Positions 1-8,611 of a stretch of DNA of 64,000 nucleotides are shown piece after piece. The notes beneath the pieces were generated by a model, which did no database searches, was not told where the DNA came from, and worked only from the letters and a program-made list of their open reading frames with translations. Location of the stretch: the NCBI RefSeq assembly GCF_000738005.1, contig NZ_JHAL01000002.1:186001-250000 (forward strand), in the 5' to 3' direction. Both the position numbers and the translations under genes were made by a program. Origin of the DNA: Bifidobacterium crudilactis (GTDB lineage Bacteria; Actinomycetota; Actinomycetes; Actinomycetales; Bifidobacteriaceae). Every line of letters begins with the position of its first letter. Position 1 is the stretch's first letter.

Positions 1-1
1 A

Positions 2-2296
2 ACGCAGCCGCTGGTGTTGAGTCAGCAGTTTGCCGTCAACTCCATTCTGGACTCACTCTCGGGGAATCCGGGGATTGTGGGAGTCAATGGGCCGCCAGGT
101 ACGGGGAAAACCACCATGTTGCGTGATTTGATGGCAGATTTGATTGTTCGTCGGGCAATTAAATTGATGACGTTGGAAAAGCCAGCGCAAGCCTTCGCTA
201 GCAAGCCACTGATCAGTAAGTTCCAAGATCATCGCTATGTTGCATACCCTTTACGCCCAGAGTTCTCAGGCTTCGAGATCGTACTTGCTTCTGCCAATAA
301 TGGTGCAGTTGAGAACGTATCCATGGAAATTCCCCGTCTTGATGCCATTGATGAGCAGTGGCATGAATTAGCTGGGGATGTGGATTATTTCCAGGATTTG
401 GGTTCGGCAATTCTGAATACAGACGATAGAGGGCAGAAGGCTTGGGGCTTGCTTTCGGCGCGACTTGGGAACAAAGGGAATTGCAGCAAGTTCGCTGAGC
501 GCTTCTACTGGCAGAAAGCGGGTCGGGAAGATGGCGTTCCAAGTGGTATGTATGAGGCGTTGAAAAAGGTTGATCAGTCGACTATTGAGTCGTGGGCGGA
601 TGCCAAGAGTCGATTCTCAAAAGCGCTGCAAGCCAGCAAGTTTGAGCAGCAAGCTCGCCAGAGACTGTTCGACGCCACTGCAGAGATTAAGTCGTTGACT
701 GGCGAATTATCGAAAATGCGCCGAGAATCTGCCGCTGTCGAGGCTGCCATAGCAGAGGCAAAGCATGAGGTCGATGACTGCCAGTTCAGTTGTGACCATT
801 GGTGTGTCGAACTCAACCTGGCCAATGATCAGAGGCGACTTCACCAAGCACAGCGTCCTGGACTGTGGACCACCATCCTCAGCTTCGGTAAGGATCTTCG
901 CAGATGGAACGAACGCGATCAGAAGCTCGCGAGCGTAATGGATCAAGCGGAAGATCAACAACGTGAAGCTCATGCAAATCAATATGGTTTGGAAATGCGT
1001 GAGCGTGATCTTAAGAAGGAGTATCGGCGAATTCGTGGGAGGATATGTTCGCAAAGCGAAAGAAAAAAAGCTTTGGAGCAAATCTGTGTTGAAGCCCAGG
1101 GTTGGCTTGGCGATAGTTTTCCCAAGTCAGAATGGTGGTCAGCCTCAGCGCGGAAAAGCAGGGAGTGTGGGAATCTTTGGACGGACAAGACTTGGAATCA
1201 TGCTCGCAGTGCTCTATTCCTAGAAGCTCTTCGACTGCAAAAGTCTTTCATACTTCATAATGCGGGTACTATGCGGAAGAATCTGGGTACCGCGGTCGGT
1301 GTTATGAAAGGTGTGCGTGTTGATGACCAGGTCGCATATGCGGCGTGGCAGTCCTTCTTCTTGACGGTACCTGTCGTATCAACCACTTTCGCCTCATTCG
1401 CAAGACTATTCTCCGGAGTTGGACACCAGCAACTAGGTTGGCTTTTGATAGACGAGGCTGGACAAGCCTCACCGCAGCAAGCAGCTGGAGCTATATACCG
1501 GGCAAAGCATGCTGTCGTGGTGGGTGACCCGAATCAACTTGAGCCAATAACTTCCATGCCTTTCAAGGCAGAGCAGGCGATTCGTCAAGGATTCGAGTTG
1601 GATGAACAGTGGTTGGTTTCTAAACAGTCTGCGCAGAGGCTCGCTGATCGAGCCACAGAGTGGGGAACCTATCTTCCCGATCCGGTGAGTGGTGAGAACT
1701 CATGGGTAGGACTACCACTGGTCGTCCATCGGAGGTGCGACGACCCCATGTTCTCAATATGCAACGAGATTGCTTACAACGATACGATGGTTATGGGGAC
1801 TTCAGAAGAAGCGAGCAAACGATTCCGTGAAAGTCATCCGAGGCTTCCTCCTTCTAAGTGGATTCATGTGCCATCCACCATGTCGAGTGGAAACTGGGTG
1901 CCCGCTGAGACAGAGCAACTATGCAAAATTCTCGACTGCCTCAGAGACAAACTGGCCTTTGATATGTCAGATGTGCTCGTAATCTGCCCGTTTCGAGATG
2001 TGGCGCGACAAGTAAACAGATTGGTGCAACAGAGCTACAAAGGTCTCAAGGCAGGAACGATACACACTGCCCAAGGGAAGGAAGCGAGCATCGTGATTCT
2101 TGTTTTGGGAGGTGATCCGGGGAAGCCGGGGGCAAAAAATTGGGCATCGAAGTCGGCCAACCTTCTCAATGTTGCTGTGAGCAGAGCAAAACGACGGTTA
2201 TACGTGATTGGAGATCAGGAGAAATGGAAGGAGTGTCGCTTCTTCGGTATCTTGAGTACGGAACTCTCGAAGAACAACAAAAACTCCGTTGCGTGA
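2..2296 (+). CDS. SF1 (Upf1/AAA_11-AAA_12-like) helicase, 5'-truncated by window edge
   Basis: This is the C-terminal part of a large ATP-dependent helicase-like protein. The reading frame is open to the window edge, and the GTG at 14 is unlikely to be the true start, because helicases of this type have several hundred residues before Walker A. Counting from that GTG, Walker A is GPPGTGKTT at residues 26-34. A charged, probably coiled-coil insertion lies at about 200-360. Motif II is LIDEAGQ, motif III is GDPNQLEPI, and the C-terminal RecA domain ends with the motif VI-like NVAVSRAKRRLYVIGD. The motifs place it in superfamily 1; the substrate cannot be read from sequence. It lies tail-to-tail with a GIY-YIG nuclease gene in a lower-GC block, so a role in an accessory or defence locus is possible but is inference. 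Confidence 0.85.
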   Translation, partial: TQPLVLSQQFAVNSILDSLSGNPGIVGVNGPPGTGKTTMLRDLMADLIVRRAIKLMTLEKPAQAFASKPLISKFQDHRYVAYPLRPEFSGFEIVLASANNGAVENVSMEIPRLDAIDEQWHELAGDVDYFQDLGSAILNTDDRGQKAWGLLSARLGNKGNCSKFAERFYWQKAGREDGVPSGMYEALKKVDQSTIESWADAKSRFSKALQASKFEQQARQRLFDATAEIKSLTGELSKMRRESAAVEAAIAEAKHEVDDCQFSCDHWCVELNLANDQRRLHQAQRPGLWTTILSFGKDLRRWNERDQKLASVMDQAEDQQREAHANQYGLEMRERDLKKEYRRIRGRICSQSERKKALEQICVEAQGWLGDSFPKSEWWSASARKSRECGNLWTDKTWNHARSALFLEALRLQKSFILHNAGTMRKNLGTAVGVMKGVRVDDQVAYAAWQSFFLTVPVVSTTFASFARLFSGVGHQQLGWLLIDEAGQASPQQAAGAIYRAKHAVVVGDPNQLEPITSMPFKAEQAIRQGFELDEQWLVSKQSAQRLADRATEWGTYLPDPVSGENSWVGLPLVVHRRCDDPMFSICNEIAYNDTMVMGTSEEASKRFRESHPRLPPSKWIHVPSTMSSGNWVPAETEQLCKILDCLRDKLAFDMSDVLVICPFRDVARQVNRLVQQSYKGLKAGTIHTAQGKEASIVILVLGGDPGKPGAKNWASKSANLLNVAVSRAKRRLYVIGDQEKWKECRFFGILSTELSKNNKNSVA

Positions 2297-2447
2297 GCGG
2301 GTTATGGCTGATAAGTGCTTGTGGCTTGAGGCAACTGTTGTTTACCGCATATCAGATATGAGGCTGTTGGTGCTTGCAAAGCGTCGGCGTTGTGGAGATC
2401 AGGCCAACCGAAATGCAGTTAGGGATACCTCACGCAGGCCTTAGTAG

Positions 2448-3347
2448 CTAGAGTGATGTATCCGCATTCGTCTCCACATTTTTCAGTGTTTTCCCATCAG
2501 CTGTTTTCCACTCAATACGACCGTTCGTCGGAGAGCCTAGCACGAATGCCGAGGCGCCTGAAGGTGTTCTGAAGAGAATATTCTTAATGACTTTGCCGCT
2601 ATCGTCGATGTTCTCCTTATTGATTTCCCGAGAAATCCTTATCGAATCCGATGCGCTGGGAGATAGCTCCTTACGGACGATGCTTTCGGCAAGCACAACG
2701 AAACCTTCACTGGTCAGTACGCCGTTAGCATTGGCGCCGCTCCTTTGGATAACAAAGTGTGCGTCGGTCTCTGTTGCTGAACCTTCGGGTAAAGGTGCCG
2801 TGGAAGCAGTTTGAATCAGTGGTTCGAAAACTTTGTGCCCAAGCGTGCCGATAGCGATTTTCGCGTAGTCCAAAAAATCCTCTAGTTCGCTTTCCTTTTC
2901 CTCGGTGATATGGCCTGGAGACGGTTCGTTCGCGTTCCTCACGATATACCGATTAGCTTCCTTGGCGATATTGCAGAAACGGTTTTCTAAATAACTGATT
3001 TCCGTGGGGCCAAATGAGTTGTTTGAGGTAGTGAAAACCACGGCCTCTGTCCAGTAGCTTTCCTCAGGATTTCTTTTGTGTTCCATGAGACGGTCACGTA
3101 GACCTTCTCCATTTTTTCGCACTCCAGCTTGGCCGATGTACACCAAGTCCTCATCGATTTGCTCGTCCGTGCCAAACAGAAGATAGACGCCACTTTGTGT
3201 GAGGACATCCAAATTCCTGCATCTGTCGAGTTCCGTACGAGGGATAAGATAAGTGATACCAGTCCAGTTGGCGAGTGTCACCTTGATGCGGCCGGTTGGG
3301 ATCCCGTCCATGAGAAACATATTTATGCTTTTGCCACGAGCAGCCAT
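2448..3347 (-). CDS. GIY-YIG nuclease family protein with C-terminal DUF4357
   Basis: The 299-residue protein has a GIY-YIG-type fold signature with GVY at 53-55 and YIG at 70-72, followed by a GLRDRL segment carrying the expected arginine and YLENRF (about 119-124) carrying the conserved glutamate. This suggests an intact nuclease active site. Residues about 240-295 (GKVIKN, FRTPSGASAFVLG, IEWKTADG) match DUF4357, which is often fused to GIY-YIG domains. No strong Shine-Dalgarno sequence precedes the ATG at 3347; MFLMDG ten residues later is an alternative start. A TTGACA-N16-TATCTT promoter lies just upstream on the minus strand. The cellular target is unknown. It is convergent with the helicase gene and divergent from the HicA-like gene. 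Confidence 0.8.
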   Translation of the reverse strand: MAARGKSINMFLMDGIPTGRIKVTLANWTGITYLIPRTELDRCRNLDVLTQSGVYLLFGTDEQIDEDLVYIGQAGVRKNGEGLRDRLMEHKRNPEESYWTEAVVFTTSNNSFGPTEISYLENRFCNIAKEANRYIVRNANEPSPGHITEEKESELEDFLDYAKIAIGTLGHKVFEPLIQTASTAPLPEGSATETDAHFVIQRSGANANGVLTSEGFVVLAESIVRKELSPSASDSIRISREINKENIDDSGKVIKNILFRTPSGASAFVLGSPTNGRIEWKTADGKTLKNVETNADTSL

Positions 3348-3389
3348 GAGAATGAACGTACCACTCTATTTCGACGCAAAGTTCTTCAC

Positions 3390-3417
3390 AAGATACCAAC
3401 TCCCAAAGTGGTGTCAA
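3390..3417 (-). promoter_or_regulatory. sigma-70-type promoter for the GIY-YIG gene
   Basis: On the minus strand TTGACA (3417-3412) is followed after 16 bases by TATCTT (3395-3390). It points into the gene starting at 3347 and leaves about a 35-base leader. Confidence 0.55.
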
Positions 3418-3435
3418 TAGTGGTATTATTATGTA

Positions 3436-3688
3436 ATGCCGAGTGTGGAGAAGATACTGAAAGCAATGAGGAACAATCCCGCCGGGATTACATTCTCGGA
3501 GCTTGAGAAAGTGTGTGACCATTATTTCGGTAAGGCGCGAACAAGGGGTACGTCTCACTGTTTGTATCGCACACCTTGGCGAGGGGACCCTTTTTGTGAA
3601 TATCCAGAATAGTCACGGCAAGGCTAAAACCTATCAGGTGCGCCAAGTGATTCAGGCAATCGACAAACTGGAAAGACGGGAACAATGA
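3436..3688 (+). pseudogene. hicA: HicA-like toxin, frameshifted in a T5 run
   Basis: The ATG at 3436 opens a frame reading MPSVEKILKAMRNNPAG, then ITFSELEKVCDHYF and GTSHCLYRTPWRGDP. This is the usual start of a short HicA-type mRNA-interferase family that includes the GTSH histidine. At the T5 run (3591-3595) the frame shifts: the original frame stops at 3610-3612 after 58 codons, while the next frame continues with VNIQNSHGKAKTYQVRQVIQAIDKL to a stop at 3688. Removing one T restores a full HicA of about 83 residues. The stop overlaps the hicB start (ATGA). The gene is either disrupted, affected by a homopolymer sequencing error, or expressed by slippage; the sequence cannot decide between these. 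Confidence 0.7.
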
Positions 3689-4017
3689 GTGAACTGACAC
3701 GACGGTATTCATACCGTATACAGTGGTCGGATGAAGACGATGAATTCGTGGCTACGGTGGCTGAACTTCCATCCTTGTCATGGCTTGCGGACAACGAGAT
3801 CGACGCTTTGCGCGGGATTCACACGGTGGTCGATGAAGCGCTTGAAACACTTTCCGAGGATGGGGAAGATGCACCTCAGCCGTTTGCGGACCGGCATTAT
3901 TCAGGCAAGTTCACGCTTCGCCTTCCCCCACAGGCACACCGCAAGCTTGCGGTTGAGGCAGCTGAGCAGGGAGTGTCCATCAACCGCTATGCAGCCATGA
4001 AACTCGAATCCGCATAG
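3685..4017 (+). CDS. hicB: HicB family antitoxin
   Basis: The 110-residue protein has the HicB layout. An N-terminal partial RNase H-like fold (YSYRIQWSDEDDEFVATVAELP, then LSWLADNEIDALRGI) is followed by a C-terminal ribbon-helix-helix-like DNA-binding segment (FTLRLPPQAHRKLAVEAAEQ, then GVSINRYAAMKL). It would neutralise the HicA-type RNase and autoregulate the operon. Its start overlaps the stop of the restored toxin frame by four bases, typical of translational coupling. It is intact although the toxin gene is frameshifted. A strong hairpin terminator lies about 250 bases downstream. Confidence 0.85.
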   Translation: MSELTRRYSYRIQWSDEDDEFVATVAELPSLSWLADNEIDALRGIHTVVDEALETLSEDGEDAPQPFADRHYSGKFTLRLPPQAHRKLAVEAAEQGVSINRYAAMKLESA

Positions 4018-4170
4018 CCCGTAGTCATCGATATAGTTACAGAGCTGGAAGGTCCACTGGGTCCGTGAAATAAACGGTTGCAACCGGTGGAGTGCTTTCC
4101 AGCTTTACGTAATTCCTGAACTCTCATTGTTCCTTGGGTGTCCGTGAAAGTGACTGATAAACCATAATAT

Positions 4171-4207
4171 AGGTGGTAAATCAGGTGGTAACGGTTTCAG
4201 GTGGTAA
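4171..4207. repeat. three direct AGGTGGTAA repeats
   Basis: AGGTGGTAA occurs at 4171-4179, 4183-4191 and 4199-4207, all in the same orientation, in the non-coding end of the low-GC block. Clusters like this can be arm-type binding sites of tyrosine integrases, but no integrase gene is visible nearby, so that reading is only a suggestion. Confidence 0.4.
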
Positions 4208-4271
4208 GGCTAAAGTCAATATTCTCAACGGGTTTAGGGCTTTTATGCGGTATCTCGCCCTGTCCGCATTC

Positions 4272-4303
4272 AAGGGCTTTGGACTTAGGTCCAAAGCCCT
4301 TTT
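4272..4303 (+). terminator. intrinsic terminator downstream of hicB
   Basis: The stem AAGGGCTTTGGAC / GTCCAAAGCCCTT has a three-base loop and runs into a short T tract. It is a strong rho-independent terminator for rightward transcription, and its symmetry would also work leftward. Confidence 0.7.
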
Positions 4304-4338
4304 CATACCCATCTATGAGATAACTGGGTTATACGACA

Positions 4339-4409
4339 GATAACTGCACTAAAAGGACAGCAATTCGGTAATAATTTCTCCGAAAAGCTGTCCTTTTAGT
4401 GCAGTTATC
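4339..4409. repeat. family A palindromic repeat, copy 1
   Basis: This 71-bp element has perfect 23-bp inverted arms (left 4339-4361, right 4387-4409; the left arm begins GATAACTGCACTAAAAGG) around a 25-base A/T-rich centre that is not shared with the other copies. It lies between hicB and the pyruvate oxidase gene, inside a non-coding stretch (4018-4686). Confidence 0.9.
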
Positions 4410-4686
4410 GTATTTAGCGCAGAACCAGAGACTGGGGCGCTCGATGCCGGCCGGAGGGCCGGAGCATCAGTCGGGAGGCATTCCGAAGCCGCTGATGTTC
4501 CGCCAACATTCCTCACTCCATGAAGACTGTGATATTGCACACAAGGCATTGCGCACAGCCCACAGCTGACATTCTGCATTTTTCAATCCTCGCGTAATAG
4601 GATGCCCTCAACGAGCGAAAACGCTGGTGTGCATGGGGCGCACGACGTATCGATCGCATGAAAGTCCTACAGGGAGGTAGCAGACA
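4410..4686. other. non-coding upstream region of pyruvate oxidase
   Basis: This is the remainder of the 670-base gap after hicB. It contains a small GC-rich hairpin (GGCCGGAGGGCC area near 4449-4464) and ends with the Shine-Dalgarno AGGGAGGT before the ATG at 4687. No convincing gene or promoter pair could be picked out. Confidence 0.5.
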
Positions 4687-6432
4687 ATGTCCTCAACAAT
4701 CAATGCCGGAGATGCGGTGCTCAAGGTCATCGAGGAATGGGGTGTTCCACGAATCTACGGATTGCCGGGTGGTTCATTCGACTCGATGATGAACGCTCTG
4801 CACAATGAGCGTAAACGTATCGATTTCATCCAGGTTCGGCACGAAGAGGCGGGTGCGTTAGCTGCTGCCGCCGAAGCGAAGCTTACCGGACGCATCGGCG
4901 TCTGCTTCGGCTCATCGGGGCCAGGTGCCGTCCATCTGCTCAACGGTCTCTATGATGCCCGAGAGGACCGTGTTCCGGTGCTCGCCCTCGTTGGCCAGGT
5001 GCCTCAGGCCTTCATGAACATGGACTTCTTCCAGGCCATGGACGAGGAGCCCATATTCGAGGACGTCGCAGTCTTTAACCGTACCGCGACCAATCCCGAA
5101 GGACTGCCTGCGCTCATCGATGAAGCCATACGTCAGGCGTACAAGCATCATGGTGTTTCGGTCATCACGATTCCGAAGGATCTGGCCTGGACGCCGATTG
5201 ATTGGCAGCCCGTCGCATCTGCGAAGAATTTCCGCAAGCCGCTGCCGCTGCAACCGCATCATGACCTGGTCGAGCAGGCCGTGAAGCTGATTGCCGACGC
5301 CGAGGCTCCGCTCTTGTATTTCGGCAAGGGAGCCAGCACCGCACACGACGAACTGGTCGAAATGTCAGAGAAATTCAAGATGCCGATGGTGTCCACTCAT
5401 CCGAGCAAGGGCGTGGTGGAAGATACCCATCCTGCATTCCTCGGGTCGTCGGGCAGGGTCGCCACCAAGCCTGCCAGCGAGGCCAGCCAGGCAGCCGATG
5501 TGATCGTCTGGGTCGGCAACGACAATCCCTTCGCATCCAAACTGGTAGGACCACAGGCTCGCATCATCCAAATCGACAATGATTCCGAGAAGCTCGGCAA
5601 GCGCCTTCAGGACCGCATGGCCGTGGCGATTCAGGCCGACGCCAAGCTCACCTTGCGTGAGATGATCGACGCAGGCGAGGAGCTGCCGGGAACGGCGTTC
5701 TACAGAGCCTGCCTGGCGAACAAGCGCAATTGGGAGGAATGGATTGCCTCCTTCAACGACGATGATCGTGTTCCTCTTCGTCCTGAACCGATTTTCGACA
5801 TTATCAACGCCCAGACCGATCCGGATGACATCTTCATGATTGATGTCGGCAACATCAACATCAATTTCGCCAGGCTTTCGCATCTGCAGCCCAGCAACAA
5901 GTGGGCTACATCCGGCAAGCATGCGACGATGGGATTCGCCGTCCCCGCGGCACTTGCGGCAAAGCTCGAATACCCGGATTCGACGGTCTACAGCCTGAGC
6001 GGCGACGGTGGCTTTGCCATGCTTTCCGAGGAGATTCTCGCCCAGGTCAAATACCGTACCCCAGTCGTCAACGTCGTCTTCTCGAACCAGACGCTTGGCT
6101 TCATCGAGGCCGAACAGCGCGACGATTCGCATCAGCCGCTTTCGGGAGTCGATCTGATCGACACGGATTGGGCGAAGGTGGGCGAAGGATATGGTGCTCT
6201 TGGCTTCACGGTGCGTACCAGGGAAGAGGCCAAAGTCGCCTTCGCCGAGGCCAAGGCGGCCGACAGGCCTTCGGTCATCGATGTGAAGCTCACGGGCGAG
6301 ATGCCCTTCACCACGATGTACATGCATCTGTCGGAGCATGACGATCCTGAAGCGGTGAGGGAGTTCAAGGAGCATTACGAGGCGCAGCCTTTGAAGGCGC
6401 TGGACTATTGGTTGGAGCAGGAGCAAGCCTGA
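4687..6432 (+). CDS. poxB: pyruvate oxidase (TPP- and FAD-dependent)
   Basis: The 581-residue protein has the three-domain layout of TPP enzymes and close resemblance in remembered motifs to the phosphate-dependent pyruvate oxidase of lactobacilli. These are GLPGGSFDSMMNAL near residue 25, QVRHEEAGALAAAAEAKLTG with the TPP-activating glutamate at about residue 54, and GLYDAREDRVPVLALVGQ. The TPP/Mg motif is GDGG at 439-442 with N467 about 27 residues on. The family converts pyruvate, phosphate and oxygen to acetyl phosphate, CO2 and hydrogen peroxide; a quinone-reducing variant is the alternative. A strong AGGGAGGT ribosome site precedes the ATG. It is monocistronic and ends in a long hairpin shared with the convergent TetR operon. 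Confidence 0.9.
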   Translation: MSSTINAGDAVLKVIEEWGVPRIYGLPGGSFDSMMNALHNERKRIDFIQVRHEEAGALAAAAEAKLTGRIGVCFGSSGPGAVHLLNGLYDAREDRVPVLALVGQVPQAFMNMDFFQAMDEEPIFEDVAVFNRTATNPEGLPALIDEAIRQAYKHHGVSVITIPKDLAWTPIDWQPVASAKNFRKPLPLQPHHDLVEQAVKLIADAEAPLLYFGKGASTAHDELVEMSEKFKMPMVSTHPSKGVVEDTHPAFLGSSGRVATKPASEASQAADVIVWVGNDNPFASKLVGPQARIIQIDNDSEKLGKRLQDRMAVAIQADAKLTLREMIDAGEELPGTAFYRACLANKRNWEEWIASFNDDDRVPLRPEPIFDIINAQTDPDDIFMIDVGNININFARLSHLQPSNKWATSGKHATMGFAVPAALAAKLEYPDSTVYSLSGDGGFAMLSEEILAQVKYRTPVVNVVFSNQTLGFIEAEQRDDSHQPLSGVDLIDTDWAKVGEGYGALGFTVRTREEAKVAFAEAKAADRPSVIDVKLTGEMPFTTMYMHLSEHDDPEAVREFKEHYEAQPLKALDYWLEQEQA

Positions 6433-6470
6433 ATCCATAACCACGACCTGTATGTGAGGGCGTGACCCGA

Positions 6471-6535
6471 CAGGCCCGGCCGCAATGCGGCGAACGGTAT
6501 TCCACGTTCAACGCATTGCGGCCGGGCCTGTTCTG
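6471..6535. terminator. bidirectional hairpin between poxB and the TetR operon
   Basis: A perfect 19-bp inverted repeat (6471-6489 and 6512-6530, beginning CAGGCCCGGCCGC) lies between two convergent genes. The long T tract is missing, so termination may be only partly intrinsic. Confidence 0.6.
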
Positions 6536-6603
6536 CTGCAGCACGTCGTAGGGTGTCGACGCCACTGATGCGATGGTTAATGATGCCGGTAGCCGCGTTG
6601 TCT

Positions 6604-7287
6604 CTAAGCGGTAGCCGGGGAGAGGCCGTGCCGCAGGAAGTCCACGATTTGTTCGGTGGCGAGGTCCAGATTCAGGGGCTGGGCGGCAGCTTCGTCGTCG
6701 TCGCCCATCAGTACCACTGGCAGGGCGTGACTGATGATGGCGGCGGCCGTGTATCTGACGATTTGGCGCACCGGCCACTTCACCAGTTGACCCTCACGCT
6801 GATAGTGGGAGAAGATTACGGTAAACCGTGCCTCGACTCCCTCGACGGCTTGGGAGACCTTGTCGAGCAAGGCCGTGGCCTCATGCTGATTGTTGAATAT
6901 CCCGGCGAACAGGATGCGGACGAGCTTCCGGTTCGTGACGACCAGCTCGAGACGGTCCCGCACCACGAAGCTCAGATAATCGCCGAAATCGGGAAGATGC
7001 CGGGCGCTTACCGTTTCGGAAAAATCCACTGCCAGTCGCGGGATGATGTCGTCGATGAAGGGTTCGATGAGCGCTTCGAGGATATCGTGCTTGGTGGCGA
7101 ATCGCTTGTATACGGTGCCTTGGGAAACCTGTGCCAATTCCGCGATTTCCTGCGTGGTGGTCCGGTCAAAACCTTGCCGGGAGAACAGTGTCAGGCTGGC
7201 CTGCAGCACGGCCTTCTGCTTCGTTGAGAGCTCCGAGGAATCCAGGGCCTGTGCGAACAGATCCTCCACCGTATTGCTCTTGCCCAT
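6604..7287 (-). CDS. TetR/AcrR family transcriptional regulator
   Basis: The 227-residue protein has an N-terminal helix-turn-helix at about residues 18-65 (KAVLQASLTLFSRQGF, TTTQEIAELAQVSQGTVYKRF, KHDILEALI), the classic TetR DNA-binding domain. Its all-helical C-terminal half would bind a ligand. The start MGKSNTVEDLF at 7287 is chosen because GGGAGAG stands directly before it; longer upstream frames have no ribosome site. It is the last gene of the ATPase-permease-regulator operon (all minus strand). It very probably binds the palindrome TGAGTGA-N4-TCACTCA upstream of the ATPase gene, making it the local repressor of the exporter. Confidence 0.88.
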   Translation of the reverse strand: MGKSNTVEDLFAQALDSSELSTKQKAVLQASLTLFSRQGFDRTTTQEIAELAQVSQGTVYKRFATKHDILEALIEPFIDDIIPRLAVDFSETVSARHLPDFGDYLSFVVRDRLELVVTNRKLVRILFAGIFNNQHEATALLDKVSQAVEGVEARFTVIFSHYQREGQLVKWPVRQIVRYTAAAIISHALPVVLMGDDDEAAAQPLNLDLATEQIVDFLRHGLSPATA

Positions 7288-7378
7288 ATGCTCTCCCGTT
7301 GATGCCACGTTCCCGATGGATGCTCTGCTGCGACTGTTGCCGCAGCGCCCGTTGTTGCAGCATTGTAGCCGCAGCCGT

Positions 7379-8611
7379 TCAGACCCGACGGTATTTGCGC
7401 ATGACCACAAGGTTCAATCCCAGAAACACCAGGATAAATGCTAGGAGCATACCAAGATTTGGTGCAATCTGCGCCAGACTGGCACCTTTCACCACCACGT
7501 CGCTCATACCGCGTGAGCCCCAGTACAAGGGCATCGCGTGGGCGACCGCCTGCAACCATCCGGGCATCGACTCCACGGGGATGATTCCGGAGAAGAATAT
7601 CTGCGGGATGACGATGATGGGGATGAACTGCATCATCTGGAATTCCGTTGCCGCAAAGGAAGATACCAGTAGGCCGAGGGTGAGTGCTGCGCCCGCGATC
7701 ATGAGGTTCAGCAGCACCACATTCCACAGGCTCCCGAGTATCTGCGTCTTGAATACCACGAGGGTGTAGCCGACCACGACGGCGGTCTGCACGATGGCCA
7801 CGATGCCGTAGCCTACGAGGTAGCCGAAGATGATCTCGCGCTTGCGAATCGGTGTGGCGAGCAGTCGGTTCAGTGTGCCGGTGGTGCGTTCGTGCAGCAG
7901 GCCGATGCCTGAGATGAGGAACACGAAGAAGAAGATGACGAATCCCATCATGATAGGCACCAGAGTGTCGAAGAATGTGGAATCCTCGCTGCCGTACAAG
8001 TACTTCACGGTGACCGAGGATGGTGCCGCCCCTGTACTCTGCTGGATTGAAGGTGCTTGGGCATCCGTGCCTGCCGAGGATTGCGCTTGGCTTGCCGCAG
8101 CACCGGGACTTGCCGCTTGGATGGCTTGCAGCTGTGTGGTCAGCTCCGCGACGGTGCTTTGCAGCTGTTTGAGTGCTGCTGCTTGCGAGGCGATGGTGGC
8201 CGAGGCGGCTTTGGCGGAGAGCTTGGTCTGTGCGGTTGTGAGGCTTTGCAGAATCAAGCCGCTTTGCGATTGGTCGGCCCCGGCGAGCGTCAGAGTCAGG
8301 GAATCGTCACTCTGGCTGAGGAAACCGGCGTAGTCGTTGTCGCGTATGACCTTTCGGGCATGTGCTTCGGTGTCGTCGTCCGCTGCGGTACCGCTGACCT
8401 CGTGGATATGCAGGCCATCAATCTTCATGGCGGACACGAGGTCGGCATCGACCGATTGCACGGCGATATCGGCGTTGATGTTGTTGGCTCCCTGGAACAG
8501 AAAATACATCAGCGTCAGAATCAGCAGGGGAGCGGCGAACATCAACGCCAATGTCCGTCTGTCTCGCAGAAGCTCCGTCAATACTCGTCTAATCATTGCT
8601 ATGGTGCGCAT
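7379..8611 (-). CDS. ABC-2 type transporter permease
   Basis: The 410-residue permease has the ABC-2 exporter layout: one N-terminal membrane helix (LMFAAPLLILTLMYFLF), a large external domain with a coiled-coil stretch (about residues 135-165) and an Ala/Ser/Gln-rich region, then five membrane helices (first at about 225-250, IMMGFVIFFFVFLISG). The C-terminus is MRKYRRV. The start MRTIAMIRRVL at 8611 follows AAAGGA. It overlaps the 3' end of the ATPase gene by 23 bases, so the two are translationally coupled and form one export complex. The family moves drugs, lipids or peptides; the substrate here is not readable. Confidence 0.88.
   Translation of the reverse strand: MRTIAMIRRVLTELLRDRRTLALMFAAPLLILTLMYFLFQGANNINADIAVQSVDADLVSAMKIDGLHIHEVSGTAADDDTEAHARKVIRDNDYAGFLSQSDDSLTLTLAGADQSQSGLILQSLTTAQTKLSAKAASATIASQAAALKQLQSTVAELTTQLQAIQAASPGAAASQAQSSAGTDAQAPSIQQSTGAAPSSVTVKYLYGSEDSTFFDTLVPIMMGFVIFFFVFLISGIGLLHERTTGTLNRLLATPIRKREIIFGYLVGYGIVAIVQTAVVVGYTLVVFKTQILGSLWNVVLLNLMIAGAALTLGLLVSSFAATEFQMMQFIPIIVIPQIFFSGIIPVESMPGWLQAVAHAMPLYWGSRGMSDVVVKGASLAQIAPNLGMLLAFILVFLGLNLVVMRKYRRV

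Noticed and set aside
4339..4409. Family A palindromes as plain intrinsic terminators
   Set aside because: The stem is far longer than usual, the loop is 24-25 bases, there is no T run directly after the right arm, and the arms are identical between unrelated loci. A terminator role alone does not explain the conservation, though 3'-end effects are possible.
5365..6444. A 359-codon open frame on the minus strand opposite pyruvate oxidase
   Set aside because: Antisense shadow: no ribosome site, no domain, and full overlap with a well-supported gene.
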